Positions 38,911-48,549 are shown, numbered from the stretch's first letter. The stretch: DNA of 62,441 nucleotides from Candidatus Methanomethylophilus sp. 1R26 (GCF_001481295.1 NZ_LOPS01000006.1:1-62441), one strand, 5' to 3'. Notes: generated by a model from the letters alone, not told the origin. Numbers and translations are program-made.

Positions 38911-40558
38911 ATGTACGGAAACAGCAACCAGCCTATCATCGTACTGAAAGAAGGAACCCAGAGAAGGAAAGACAAGGAGGCGCAGTTCAACAACATCGAC
39001 GCCGCCAAAGCAGTGGCCGATTCTGTAAGGTCCACCCTCGGACCTAAGGGAATGGACAAGATGCTCGTCAACACCATCGGGGACGTCGTCATCACCAACG
39101 ACGGAGTCACCATCCTGAAAGAGCTCGATGTTCAGCACCCCGCTGCCAAGATGCTCGTCGAGGTCGCAAAGACCCAGGACACCGAGTGCGGCGACGGCAC
39201 CACCACCTCCGTCGTCCTCGCCGGAGAGCTTCTCAAGCAGTCCGAGGAGCTCATCAACGCCAACGTCCACCCCACCGTCATCACCAACGGATACAACATG
39301 GCGGCCGCCGAGGCCATCAAGATCCTCAACGAGATCGCCATCGACGCCAAGAACGACAAGATGCTCAAGACCGTCGCGGACACCTCCCTCACCGGGAAGG
39401 ACGTCGGAGACGACTCCGACAAGGACCACCTCGCGAACCTCGTCGTGAAAGCGTCCAAGTTCGTCGCCGATGAGAACGGCCGCGTCGACACCAAGAACAT
39501 CCGCATCACCAAGAAGGTCGGAGGGGTCATCGCCGACACCTACCTCGTCCAGGGAGTCGTCATCGACAAGGAGCTCGTCCACTCCAGGATGCCCAAGATC
39601 ATGAAGAACGCCAAGATTGCGCTCTTCAACTGCGGCCTCGAGGTCAAGAAGACCGAGATCGATGCGCAGATTCAGATCACCGACCCCAACAAGATGAACG
39701 ACTTCCTCGCCGAGGAAGAGGCCGGCATGAAGGCCATGGCTGACCACCTCAAAGAGGTCGGAGCCAACGTCGTCTACACCTCCAAGGCCATGGACGAGCT
39801 CGTGCAGCACTACCTCGCGAAATACGGGATCATGGGCTACAGGAGGCTCAAGGAGTCCGACATCGAGGCCATCGCCAAGGCCACCGGCGCCAACATCTGC
39901 GGCGCTGTCGACGAGCTGACCGCCAAGGACCTCGGTACCGCCGAGCAGGTCGAGGAGAAGAAGATCGGCGAGGACGGCATGTCGTTCATCACCGGATGCA
40001 AGGACCCCAAGGCCGTCACCATCATGGTGAAGGGCGGGACCGAGCATGTGATCGAAGAGGTCGAGCGCGCCCTGCAGGACGCCATCAGGACCGTCGGCAT
40101 CACCCTTGAGGACGGAAAGGTCGTCGCCGGAGCCGGCGCGCCCGAGATCGAGCTCGGCATCAGGCTGCAGAAGTACGCCGCCTCCGTCGGCGGAAGGGAG
40201 CAGCTCGCCATCGAGAAGTTCGCCAAGGCCATGGAGATCATCCCCTGGACCCTTGCCGAGAACGCCGGTCTCGACCCCATCGACGTCATCATCAAGATGA
40301 AGTCGGCCCACGAGAACAACAAGAACGGTGCCTACTACGGCATCGACCTCGACACCGGCGAGCCCACCGACATGAAGAAGAAGAACGTCATCGAGCCCCT
40401 CAGGGTCAAGACCCAGGCCGTCAACTCTGCGACCGAGGCCGCCAACATGATCCTCAGGATCGACGATGTCATCGCCGCCAGGAAGGCGCCTCCCGCGCTC
40501 CCCAGGCGCCGGAGCCGGAATGCCGGGAGCGGGCGGAATGCCCCCCGGCATGATGTGA
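38911..40558 (+). CDS. thsA: thermosome subunit, group II chaperonin (frameshifted at the C-terminus)
   Basis: ATP-driven cytosolic protein-folding chaperonin of about 549 residues. Signature sequences include [52 protein letters not shown] and the ATP-site [13 protein letters not shown]. The frame read directly ends in an arginine-rich tail at 40575. Shifting frame near 40497 gives a Gly-Met-rich tail ending GGMPPGMM with a stop at 40556-40558, which is the universal group II chaperonin ending. It stands alone with its own promoter and a downstream hairpin. Heat-inducible control is expected, but no operator was recognised. Confidence 0.95.
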
Positions 40559-40576
40559 ACCTCCAAACCCTTTGAA

Positions 40577-40596
40577 GGGGCCCCCTGCGGGGCCCC
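40577..40596 (+). terminator. strong GC hairpin after thermosome
   Basis: GGGGCCCC-CTGC-GGGGCCCC, a perfect eight-pair stem with a four-base loop, 19 bp after the repaired stop codon. Loop and position match the hairpin at 51787. No T tract follows. Confidence 0.5.
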
Positions 40597-40618
40597 TGCA
40601 TACTCTCACTCCAGCCCG

Positions 40619-40692
40619 GGAATGCCGTTCGCGGCGGGGCTTCCTGCCCCGTGTCTCGCTTCTATTCCAGCAGATCTGTGAACGGCAATTCC
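40619..40692. repeat. imperfect long inverted repeat with internal hairpin, possible structured RNA
   Basis: Outer arms GGAATGCCGTTC (40619-40630) and GAACGGCAATTCC (40680-40692) are complementary except for one bulged base. Inside, CGGGGC-TTCCT-GCCCCG (40635-40651) forms a second stem. The 74-bp unit lies between the thermosome and a small membrane-protein gene. It lacks tRNA features. It may be a small RNA, a 3'-processing structure or a miniature mobile-element remnant. Confidence 0.4.
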
Positions 40693-40741
40693 TGCCATTT
40701 CTCAATAAAATAATTAAAGAGCGTGCGCGTTGTTCAATCAA

Positions 40742-41236
40742 ATGACAGCAGGCAAAGGTATATGGGCGCCCCTTGACGGGATGGCTGTCGCATACGGCCG
40801 CGTTCAAGCAGGCAGTCCAGGAACCGCATCTGCCGATCATCACCGTCATACGTTCTCATTCCCAATTCCGAAGCGCAGGAGGCTGAATGCTTTCATCGTC
40901 GCGGCGGTCCTGCTGTCTGCGGTCCTGGTGGGTGTATCCTTCGCATGCTGCAAAGAGGCCGCCATCGACTGGAGCATCATCAACGACAGCGGCTCCGATC
41001 TGGATGTAAAGATCTACATCGACGGCGATCTGGTCAGCAGCGGAGACTCCCTGAACGACCAGTACGAGATGCACAACATCTCCACTTACACCGACCATTT
41101 CAACATGTTCAGCGGCAGCGACACCATACGTTTCACCGTGATCGGGACGGACTCAGACGGCAACAGCCACATCGCTGAAGAGACCTTGGTGCTGCACGAC
41201 GGGGATAAGGTCCTTATACATATCACCCTGTACTGA
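40742..41236 (+). CDS. small membrane-anchored extracytoplasmic protein
   Basis: 164 residues from the ATG at 40742, although a later start is possible. A basic stretch (PKRRRLN) precedes a single hydrophobic segment (FIVAAVLLSAVLVGVSFACC) near residues 48-68, followed by a ~95-residue acidic domain rich in Asp, Ser and beta-strand-forming residues. This suits an N-terminal membrane anchor with an exterior beta-sandwich-like domain. No family is recognised. TATA-like ATAAAATAATTAAAG lies at about 40705. Confidence 0.5.
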   Translation: MTAGKGIWAPLDGMAVAYGRVQAGSPGTASADHHRHTFSFPIPKRRRLNAFIVAAVLLSAVLVGVSFACCKEAAIDWSIINDSGSDLDVKIYIDGDLVSSGDSLNDQYEMHNISTYTDHFNMFSGSDTIRFTVIGTDSDGNSHIAEETLVLHDGDKVLIHITLY

Positions 41237-42361
41237 GCATCGCGAGGTTCCGATAGCATGTATTGTCCCAGATGCGGAAAGGAAAACCCCGACGGATCGG
41301 CATTCTGCAACGCGTGCGGGTCCCCGATCGTAGGAGGGGCCGCGAAAGCGGCGGATAAATCTGCGGACGGTTCCGATAAAAGCTCCGGGAACATCATCGG
41401 TTCGGTCGCATCGCTGATCTCTGCCGTCGCCGCCTTGGCCGTCGTGGCCATAATCGTTTTCACGTGGATATCCGTCCTCTCCGAATGGTGAGGCCGCCCC
41501 TTCTTCCGTGCCCCAGTCGTCTTCGGGGACCGTCAGACGGTCCTTCTTCTTGGACGGGTCCCTCTCCCTCGACGCCGCCAGCCTCTGGAGCTCGTTGAAA
41601 TCGGCGGGACTGACTGCTGTTCCGGCGTAATGCCTGTAGAGCACCCCGTTCCATCTCATGTAGCCGGCGTAGATCGGATTGTGGACCATCGACCCGATGC
41701 TGTACGCCGTCCATCTGCTGCCCCTGCGCGTGCGCACCCCGTCGCGGTTGAGGGCTTCGGCTGCGGCCGCCTGGGACATGCCTCCCGAGCAATAGGCGAA
41801 GACCTCCCTGACGTGCGCCAGCTCCTCGGGGACGCTCCTGAGGAGCCCGTCCTCCAGCACATAGCCGTACGGAGGGTTCATGCCCATGGTCCTGGACGCC
41901 TCCCTGGTGTTGGACATGGTCTCGGCCTTCTGCCTCATGCCCATGTATGTCCTCTCCCCGATCTGCTCCGATTCCAGCTGGGCGATGTTCTGGATCATCG
42001 CCATCACGAACCTCCCCATGGCGTTGGTGGTGTCCAGGGACTCGGTGGCGGAGACGAACTCCTTGTGCTTCCTGCCGAGGGTGTCCATCATGTTCATGAA
42101 GTTCCGGGAGTTCCTGTGAATCCTGTCCATCTTCAGGACGAGCATGATGTCCCAGCGGTCGATCTCCTCCATCATCCTGCGGTATGCTGGACGGTTGGTG
42201 CTCCTCCCCGAGAAACCGTCGTCCACATAAACTGCCCAGATCTCGTAATCCTGCGCGACGCAGTAGTTCTCCAGGATCTCCTTCTGAGCATCGATGGAAT
42301 AGCCTTCGAGGGCCTGTTCCTCGGTCGATACGCGGCAGTATACCGCGGTCTTCGGCGGCAT
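41153..42361 (-). CDS. serine recombinase B (resolvase plus recombinase domains)
   Basis: Site-specific serine recombinase. The resolvase domain begins TAVYCRVSTEEQALEGYS, with the nucleophile Ser in RVS near residue 10, followed by DDGFSGRSTNRPAYRRM and LKMDRIHRN. The PF07508-type recombinase domain ends near NPIYAGYMRWNG (about residue 240). Conserved sequence ends near position 41500. The remaining frame to 41153 overlaps a convergent zinc-ribbon gene and looks non-native. It lacks the long coiled-coil zinc-ribbon tail of phage large serine integrases. It is a diverged paralogue of, and directly follows, recombinase A. Confidence 0.78.
   Translation of the reverse strand: MPPKTAVYCRVSTEEQALEGYSIDAQKEILENYCVAQDYEIWAVYVDDGFSGRSTNRPAYRRMMEEIDRWDIMLVLKMDRIHRNSRNFMNMMDTLGRKHKEFVSATESLDTTNAMGRFVMAMIQNIAQLESEQIGERTYMGMRQKAETMSNTREASRTMGMNPPYGYVLEDGLLRSVPEELAHVREVFAYCSGGMSQAAAAEALNRDGVRTRRGSRWTAYSIGSMVHNPIYAGYMRWNGVLYRHYAGTAVSPADFNELQRLAASRERDPSKKKDRLTVPEDDWGTEEGAASPFGEDGYPRENDYGHDGQGGDGRDQRCDRTDDVPGAFIGTVRRFIRRFRGPSYDRGPARVAECRSVGVFLSASGTIHAIGTSRCSVQGDMYKDLIPVVQHQGLFSDVAVAV
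41258..41491 (+). CDS. small zinc-ribbon membrane protein
   Basis: 77 residues. An N-terminal zinc ribbon (YCPRCG near residue 2, CNACG near residue 17) is followed by a Ser/Lys/Asp-rich linker and one hydrophobic segment (about residues 46-73). It resembles many archaeal zinc-ribbon single-pass proteins of unknown role. It follows the membrane-anchored protein by 21 bp and overlaps the tail of the recombinase B frame on the other strand. Confidence 0.55.
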   Translation: MYCPRCGKENPDGSAFCNACGSPIVGGAAKAADKSADGSDKSSGNIIGSVASLISAVAALAVVAIIVFTWISVLSEW

Positions 42362-43143
42362 AGCGTCCCGCGGCCGTTGGCGGATTCGAAGGCCTCTTCC
42401 GAGACTATGGCCGCCTGGGTCCCCGGGCGGACCATCCCGTCCCAGCGCAGATAGCCGGCATACAGGGGGTTGCGGAGTATGCAACGGACGGTCTGCCTGC
42501 ACCATGCCCCTCCCTTCTTGGTGGGTATGTGCTCCGCGGAGAGCTCGCAGGCGATGGCCTCCATGCTCATCCCGCTCCCGTACATATCGAAGATCCGGCG
42601 CACGACCTCCGCCTCGGACTCGATCACGACCAGCTTCCCGCTGCAGTACTCGTATCCGTAGGGGTCGGGGGAGCCCATGGGCTCCCCGGTGGACTTGGCC
42701 TTCTTGGCCATGCCGATCTTCACCCTCTCCCCGATCTGCTCCGATTCCAGCTGGGCCATCCTCTGGACGATGTCCATGACGAAGCGCCCCATGGCCGTCG
42801 TGGAATCGAACTTCTCGTTCAGCGAGATGAAGCCTTTCCCGTTCTTGTTCAGGACCTCCATCATGCGCGCGAAGTTGACGCTGTTCCTGTGGATCCTGTC
42901 CATCTTCAGGACCAAGAGAGCATCCCATCTGTCGATCTCCGAGAACATGCGGCGGTACTCCGGACGGTCCGTATTGCGCCCGGAGCATCCCTCGTCGCGG
43001 TAGACATCGGCTATCGTCCACCCGCGGACCTTGCACATGGCCGTCAGGCGCTTCGTCTGCGCATCGAGGGAGTATCCTTCTCTCGCCTGGTCCTCTGTCG
43101 AGACTCTCACGTACAGCGCTACGCGGAGCTGTTCCGACTGCAT
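42172..43143 (-). CDS. serine recombinase A (resolvase plus recombinase domains)
   Basis: Serine recombinase with N-terminal ALYVRVSTEDQAREGYS (nucleophile Ser in RVS near residue 15), DEGCSGRNTDRPEYRRM, LKMDRIHRN and the recombinase-domain block NPLYAGYLRWDG near residue 245. It ends in conserved sequence at SEEAFESANG, near 42385. Beyond that the frame reads out of phase across recombinase B to 42172. One base near 42375 would instead fuse A in frame to B. Roughly half the residues in the catalytic domain match recombinase B, so the two arose by tandem duplication or by acquisition as a pair. Confidence 0.78.
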   Translation of the reverse strand: MQSEQLRVALYVRVSTEDQAREGYSLDAQTKRLTAMCKVRGWTIADVYRDEGCSGRNTDRPEYRRMFSEIDRWDALLVLKMDRIHRNSVNFARMMEVLNKNGKGFISLNEKFDSTTAMGRFVMDIVQRMAQLESEQIGERVKIGMAKKAKSTGEPMGSPDPYGYEYCSGKLVVIESEAEVVRRIFDMYGSGMSMEAIACELSAEHIPTKKGGAWCRQTVRCILRNPLYAGYLRWDGMVRPGTQAAIVSEEAFESANGRGTLCRRRPRYTAAYRPRNRPSKAIPSMLRRRSWRTTASRRITRSGQFMWTTVSRGGAPTVQHTAG

Positions 43144-43591
43144 CCTATCCCGTTCTTCATAACGCTCCCCCCAGTATTAAACGGTTTCAGATTGCCCGCA
43201 TCGGCCTCCGTACGGAGGGGCAGGCTCTATAGAGGATTCCATGGGCATCTTTTGTTATCTATAGAGGGACGGATCCCGCCTATGCGCTCCGTATCCGCGA
43301 TCGGGCGGCGGGCCTGTTCCGCGCCTGCGGAAGCCAGTATCGGGCCCGGACTGCTGTCTGGAGGAAATTTTATAACGGATTCGGACGTTATAGGCTTGTT
43401 ACGGATTGCAGAGCAAAGTTACGAATTCCACATGAGAAATTCGGCAAAGTTTCTGTATTCGTAGCGATATGTATTTTTATGATAATATCTATTAATTACA
43501 TATAATTATATATCTATATATTATAATATATAATACATCGAAATAATATATATTCAAATCGTTTAATCATCGAATCCGAGGTGCAAAAACC
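43144..43591. other. 448-bp intergenic region, AT-rich on the pst side
   Basis: No gene is seen. Two copies of TCTATAGAGG (the first inside palindrome CTCTATAGAG at 43225-43234, the second at about 43258) lie near the recombinase A start. From about 43460 to 43555 the sequence is almost pure A/T, with many overlapping TATA-like elements, and precedes the pst operon. A ribosome site GAGGTG (43578-43583) sits eight bases before the pstS TTG. It is probably the phosphate-regulated promoter region. Confidence 0.5.
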
Positions 43592-44506
43592 TTGGACGAA
43601 AAGACAATGAAAATCGTAGCCGTAGCTGCTATCGCGATCATCGTGGTCGCGGCAGTGGCCGTCTACGCTGTTACCAAAGACGATAGCAAAGATGATCCCT
43701 TCTATCTTGCGGACATCGAGGATGTCGAGGCCACCGAAGACAATGTTGTCAACGGCACATACGTCCTCCAGAGGAACCTCATCCTCGCAGTGCCCACCAG
43801 CCAGAGCGGTGACACCTCTGTTGCCGTCCAGGACCTCATCAACTATGTTCTCAGTGCCGAGGGACAGGCGATCGTCGTCGAGAACGACTACATCGCCATC
43901 AACTCCGACGCTTCCGCTTACACCAGCAGCATCGATGACAGCAAGAGTTACACCATCACCATCCAGGGATCGACCACCGTCAACCCCATCATGATGGAGG
44001 TCGAGACCGCCTACGAGGCGCTCCACAGCAACGTCAACATCAACATCACCGCCAACGGATCCGGTACCGGGGCCGCGGCCGCCATGTCCGGCAACGCCGA
44101 CATCGCCATGCTCTCCAGGGACCTGAAGTCCTCCGAGGCCGAAAAGCTCACCGCCACCTCCATCGGGAAGGACGGTATCGCCATCATCATCAACTCCTCT
44201 GTCAGCGGAGTCTCCTCCCTCACCCTTGCCCAGGTCGCGTCCATCTACAACGGGACCATCACCAACTGGAGCCAGCTCGGCGGAGACGACAAGGACATCG
44301 ACCTGTGCGGACGCGAGTCCTCTTCCGGAACCCGCGGCGCCTTCGAAGAGATCCTCGCCGGCAAGGTCAGCGGATTCAGCAGCTCCTCGGTTTCCTCGAG
44401 CATGAACGAGTTCTCGAGCAACAACGCTCTCCTGAGCCACATCGAGAACACCGACTACTCTATCGGATACGTCAGCCTCGGCATCGCGCTGAAGGCCCTC
44501 GAGTGA
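43592..44506 (+). CDS. pstS: phosphate-binding protein PstS with circularly permuted domain order
   Basis: 304 residues. An N-terminal membrane anchor or signal (IVAVAAIAIIVVAAVAVY) is followed by EATEDNVVNGTYVLQRNL and LINYVLSAEGQAIVVENDY, which in ordinary PstS form the C-terminal part. Only then comes the usual N-terminal strand ITIQGSTTVNPIM, the phosphate-contacting GSGTGAAAAM, the DGIAIIIN and TNWSQLGG blocks, and ESSSGTRGAFEE. The protein ends at YSIGYVSLGIALKALE, where the permuted piece would normally continue. Total length is that of one complete domain. The TTG start is chosen for its spacing from GAGGTG. The next gene follows after 14 bp. Confidence 0.85.
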   Translation: MDEKTMKIVAVAAIAIIVVAAVAVYAVTKDDSKDDPFYLADIEDVEATEDNVVNGTYVLQRNLILAVPTSQSGDTSVAVQDLINYVLSAEGQAIVVENDYIAINSDASAYTSSIDDSKSYTITIQGSTTVNPIMMEVETAYEALHSNVNINITANGSGTGAAAAMSGNADIAMLSRDLKSSEAEKLTATSIGKDGIAIIINSSVSGVSSLTLAQVASIYNGTITNWSQLGGDDKDIDLCGRESSSGTRGAFEEILAGKVSGFSSSSVSSSMNEFSSNNALLSHIENTDYSIGYVSLGIALKALE

Positions 44507-44520
44507 TCAGAGGCTAAACA

Positions 44521-46714
44521 ATGACTGAGTACGCTGATGTGCTTCAGAGGAAGCGCATCATCGATTCGGACAACGTCTGCCGGACGATACTGACAGTGGT
44601 CGCCCTGATCGCCGTCGTGACGGTCATCGCGATCATAGTCTTCATCGCCAGGGAAGGTGCCGACGCCTTCGGGGACATCGGCGTGCTCGATTTCCTTACC
44701 GGCGATGTGTGGAGGCCGTATGCCGACAGCTACGGCTCGGCCACCCTCATCGTCGGGTCCCTCCTCGTCACCGCCGGCGCGATGGCCATAGCCTGCCCCC
44801 TGGGCATCGGCGCGGCCGTCTACCTCTCCGAGGTCGCTTCCAGCAACGAGAGGAGGTTCCTCAAACCCATCATCGAGGTCATGTCCGGCATCCCCTCCGT
44901 CGTGTACGGTATGCTCGGAATGCTGATCCTCGTTCCTTTCATCCACAGCATGTTCCCCGACCAGACCACCTCGGGCCTCACCTGGCTCGCCGGGTCCATA
45001 GTCCTGGGGATAATGGCGCTTCCTACAGTCACTTCCGTTTCGGACGACGCCCTCAGGGCCGTCCCCAACTCTTACCGCGAGGCATCGCAGGCGGTCGGGG
45101 CCACCAAATGGGAGACCATCAGGCATGTCATCATACCTGCGGCCTCCTCAGGCATATCCGCGGCCGTCATCCTGGGCGTCGGCAGGGCCATCGGAGAGAC
45201 CATGGCCGTCATGATGGTCACCGGGAACACTGCGGTCTTCCCCGACCCCGCCTGGGACGTCTTCTCCGGGATCAGGACGCTCACCGCCACTCTGGCCATC
45301 GAGATGCCGGAGGTCGTCGTCGGCAGCACCTGGTATTCGGCGCTGTTCTTCCTCGCGCTCATACTCATGGTGATCGTGCTGGTCATCAACATCGCAGTCA
45401 AAGGCATACTCAGCTACTCCAGGCGCAAGTTCTCCGGGGATTACGTCCCCGGTCGCTTCGGGTCCTTCATGGAGAGCCTCGACGAGGCCAAGAAGGACCG
45501 CGCGAAGGAGTTCTTCATCCTCGTCGTGGCCGCCGCCGTCGTGTACTGCGCCGTCTCCCTGTTCGCAAGCAACGGGATCTCCATCGCCGCCGCGGCCTGC
45601 GCCGCCGCGGTCATCTACCTTTACAACAACTACTCTTACCGCGTCATCAACAGGAACATGAAGCAGAAGCTCTCGCTGGGGAGCCTCTCGGTCGTCACCT
45701 ACGGCCTCGCCCTGCTCCTGGTAGTGATAATCGTCTATATCGCCGTCCAGGCCCTGCCCGCGCTGAGCCTCGACTTCATCACCGAAGACCCGGTCAGGGC
45801 AGGAAGGAGCGGAGGGATATACCCCGCGATCATCGGTACCCTCGAGCTGCTCGCCGGGACCGCCCTCGTGGCCATCCCCGTCGGAGTCCTCGCCGGGGTC
45901 TACCTGGCGGAGTACGCCGGGCGCGGGAAGATCACATCCGCGATCACCACCGCGGTCGACGTCCTCAACGGGACCCCGTCCGTCGTCTTCGGCCTGTTCG
46001 GCATGGTCGTTTTCGTCACGACCCTCGGGCCCGTCATCGGAGCGACCGGGTACAACCTCGTCGCCGGATGCCTGACACTCGGCATCATGACCCTGCCCGT
46101 GGTCATCAGGACCACCCAGGAAGCGGTCTTGGCGGTCCCCGCCGACCTCCGCGAGGCCTCCAGGGCGCTCGGCGCCACCAAGGCGCAGACGACCTTCAAG
46201 GTCGTGCTGCCCGCGGCCATCTGCGGGATCGTCACCGGGTCCATCCTCGGCCTCGCCCGTGCCTCGGGAGAGACCGCGCCCATCATGTTCACGGCGGTCG
46301 TCGTGCAGTCCTCCGTGTCCGATTACTCGCTCACCAATCCCGTGATGGCGCTGCCCTATCACCTGTACTTCCTCGCGACCGAGGGCCGCGCGGACCCATC
46401 GATGACCTACGCCACTGCCTTCGTGCTCATGGCCGTAGTCCTGTCTATGTTCCTCATCGCATCCTGGGTCAGGGTGTACGGCGAGCACAAGATGAACCCC
46501 CCCGTCCGAAGGCGGGAGGTCCGGCAGGAAGGGCTTCGGCAAGAAGAAGGACCGCGCCGCGGCAGCGCCTGCGGAGATCGAGAGAACAGAGGACACCGCG
46601 CCCGTCCTGAGGACGGCCGGGCCCTCCGCGGCCGAGGCCGGTGCCGGGCAGCCTGCGGGAGCGATATCCCAGGCCGCCCCCAATGCAGATCAGCGAGGGA
46701 AGGTGAACATATGA
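44521..46714 (+). CDS. pstC-pstA: PstC-PstA fused phosphate ABC permease (frameshifted near its end)
   Basis: One frame of about 730 residues holds both permeases. The PstC half has the EAA loop [17 protein letters not shown] near residue 190, and the PstA half has [17 protein letters not shown] near residue 545. Between them lies a ~100-residue segment with two or three extra membrane helices. At a C7 run (about 46498-46505) the frame read directly runs on into PstB. With six C the protein ends in a ~70-residue hydrophilic tail whose TGA (46712-46714) overlaps the pstB ATG. The 981-residue PstCAB fusion is therefore probably an artefact, while the PstC-PstA fusion is supported by uninterrupted sequence. 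Confidence 0.88.
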
Positions 46715-47466
46715 AGACGATAATGGACATCGAGAACCTTGACGTCTACTACGGCAGCAAGCAGGCCGTGTTCGGCGTCAATATGCCTGTCGAGGAGCAT
46801 GGGATCACCGCGCTCATCGGGGCATCCGGATGCGGCAAATCCACGCTGCTCCGCAGCATGAACCGCATGAACGACCTCATAGACGGATGCCGGATAGAGG
46901 GATCAATCTCCTACCACGACAAGAACATCTACGACCCGGACGTGGACGTCAACGACATCCGCACCAAGATCGGCATGATCTTCCAGAGGCCCAACCCCTA
47001 TCCGATGAGCATCTGGGACAACATCACTTACGGCCCCAAGATCCACGGCATCAGGAAGAAGGGCGACCTGGACGAGATCGTCGAGCGCACCCTCCGCCAG
47101 GCGGCCCTGTGGAACGAGGTATCCGACCGCCTCAAGAGGTCGGCCCTCGGGCTCTCCGGAGGCCAGCAGCAGAGGCTGTGCATCGCCCGCGCCCTCGCCG
47201 TCGACCCGGACGTGGTCCTCATGGACGAGCCCACCTCGGCCCTCGACCCCATAGCCACGGCCAAGATCGAGGAGCTCGTGAAGGAGATCAAGAAGGATTA
47301 CACCGTCGTCATCGTCACCCATAACATGCAACAGGCCAGGAGGGTCAGCGACCACACCGGCTTCATGCAGCTGGGACATATGATGGAGTTCGGGGAGACC
47401 AAGCAGATATTCGAGAACCCTGCCAATGAGGTGACCGAGCGCTACATCGCCGGCATCTTCGGATGA
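46711..47466 (+). CDS. pstB: phosphate ABC transporter ATP-binding protein
   Basis: 251-residue ATPase of the Pst phosphate importer. Walker [13 protein letters not shown] lies near residue 36, followed by the PstB-specific [15 protein letters not shown], signature [15 protein letters not shown] near residue 150, Walker [14 protein letters not shown] and [10 protein letters not shown]. The length is normal. It acts on the cytoplasmic face with the fused permease upstream. phoU follows after 9 bp. Confidence 0.96.
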   Translation: MKTIMDIENLDVYYGSKQAVFGVNMPVEEHGITALIGASGCGKSTLLRSMNRMNDLIDGCRIEGSISYHDKNIYDPDVDVNDIRTKIGMIFQRPNPYPMSIWDNITYGPKIHGIRKKGDLDEIVERTLRQAALWNEVSDRLKRSALGLSGGQQQRLCIARALAVDPDVVLMDEPTSALDPIATAKIEELVKEIKKDYTVVIVTHNMQQARRVSDHTGFMQLGHMMEFGETKQIFENPANEVTERYIAGIFG

Positions 47467-47475
47467 AGGCGCGAG

Positions 47476-48549
47476 ATGTCTACCGGCGTGGAGAAGATGC
47501 TCAATCAGTATCCTTTCGACAAGAACGTCGACATAAGGAGGGTGCAGGTGACCGGAGGGTCGTCCTTCATGATCACCCTCCCCAAGACCTGGGCGGAGTC
47601 CGTCGGCCTGAAGAAGAACGATCCCGTCGCCATCATCCCCCAGAGCGGGGGCGGCCTCATGCTCTCGCTCGGGAACGTCCTCGAGAAGGAGGATTCGAGC
47701 GCCATCGAGATCGACGCGGACAGCGTCCCGGACCAGCTGGCTCTCTACCGCCAGCTGATAGGTGCCTACATCGCCGGCTTCCGCAACATCTCCGTGCGCT
47801 CGGCCAACCCCCTGAGGGGGACGATGCTCGAATCGATATCGAAGTTCACCCAGACCTCGATCGGCATGGAGATCGTGGAGGAGGACGAGTGCCGCATATC
47901 CATGCGCGACCTCATGGACATCGGGGAGATCGTGCCCCAGAAGAACATCCGCCGCGAGTACCTGCTCGTCAAGAGGATGCTCTCCGACTTCTTCCAGACG
48001 GCCTTCGACATGGACATCCGCCGCCTGGACGGGATGGCGGACCGCGACACCGAGGTCGACCGCATCCACTGGCTCATTCAGCGCCAGTCCCGGATGCTCC
48101 TGAGGGACGCCAACATCAGCGCCTCCCTGGGCATGGACCTCCGGCTGGTCACCGGCTGCGTCACCCTCAGCAAGACCATAGAGAGGATGGGGGACCACGC
48201 CGTCCTCATGTCCTCGCATCTTTCGATGCTCTCCGGAGAGGACGACAGGAAGGTCCTGTCGGCGGTGGCCGAGCGGAGCGAGGGTCTCATCGCCCTCCTG
48301 GATTCCTGCATCGACGCCTGGGAGAAATGCGACCCGGCCGCCGCCGAGAAATGCATCAGGGAAGCGGGCGCGGAGGCCAAGGAGATATCGGCGGCCTTCG
48401 TGCAGGCCGGCATCGACAATACCCACGTCGACATGATCGCCGGGAGCTCCCGCCGCCTGGCGGAGTACTGCGCCGACATCGCCGAGCTTTCGCTCGATAC
48501 GGCGATGGAGCAGGCCGGCGCCGATCGTAAAGCGGGCCGCTCAATCTAA
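47476..48549 (+). CDS. phoU: PhoU-domain regulator with N-terminal AbrB-like DNA-binding domain
   Basis: 357 residues. The N-terminal swapped-hairpin AbrB/SpoVT segment is RRVQVTGGSSFMITLPKTWA with GLKKNDPVAI (about residues 20-55). Two PhoU helical bundles follow, with metal-binding style repeats around IERMGDHAVLMSS near residue 236 and the LAEYCADIAELS block near residue 330. This archaeal fusion probably links phosphate transport state to transcription of the pst operon. It is the last gene of that operon. Confidence 0.88.
   Translation: MSTGVEKMLNQYPFDKNVDIRRVQVTGGSSFMITLPKTWAESVGLKKNDPVAIIPQSGGGLMLSLGNVLEKEDSSAIEIDADSVPDQLALYRQLIGAYIAGFRNISVRSANPLRGTMLESISKFTQTSIGMEIVEEDECRISMRDLMDIGEIVPQKNIRREYLLVKRMLSDFFQTAFDMDIRRLDGMADRDTEVDRIHWLIQRQSRMLLRDANISASLGMDLRLVTGCVTLSKTIERMGDHAVLMSSHLSMLSGEDDRKVLSAVAERSEGLIALLDSCIDAWEKCDPAAAEKCIREAGAEAKEISAAFVQAGIDNTHVDMIAGSSRRLAEYCADIAELSLDTAMEQAGADRKAGRSI

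Noticed and set aside
38545-40566. A 673-codon minus-strand frame rich in Leu, Val and Asp
   Set aside because: It is the shadow of the thermosome gene.
43225-43267. TCTATAGAGG repeats as recombinase attachment cores
   Set aside because: Two short copies 30 bp apart beside the gene are not enough. No matching site or element end was found elsewhere in the window.
44521-47466. A 981-residue PstC-PstA-PstB fusion protein
   Set aside because: The join depends on a C7 run. With six C the permease ends in its own tail and the stop overlaps a normal PstB ATG.
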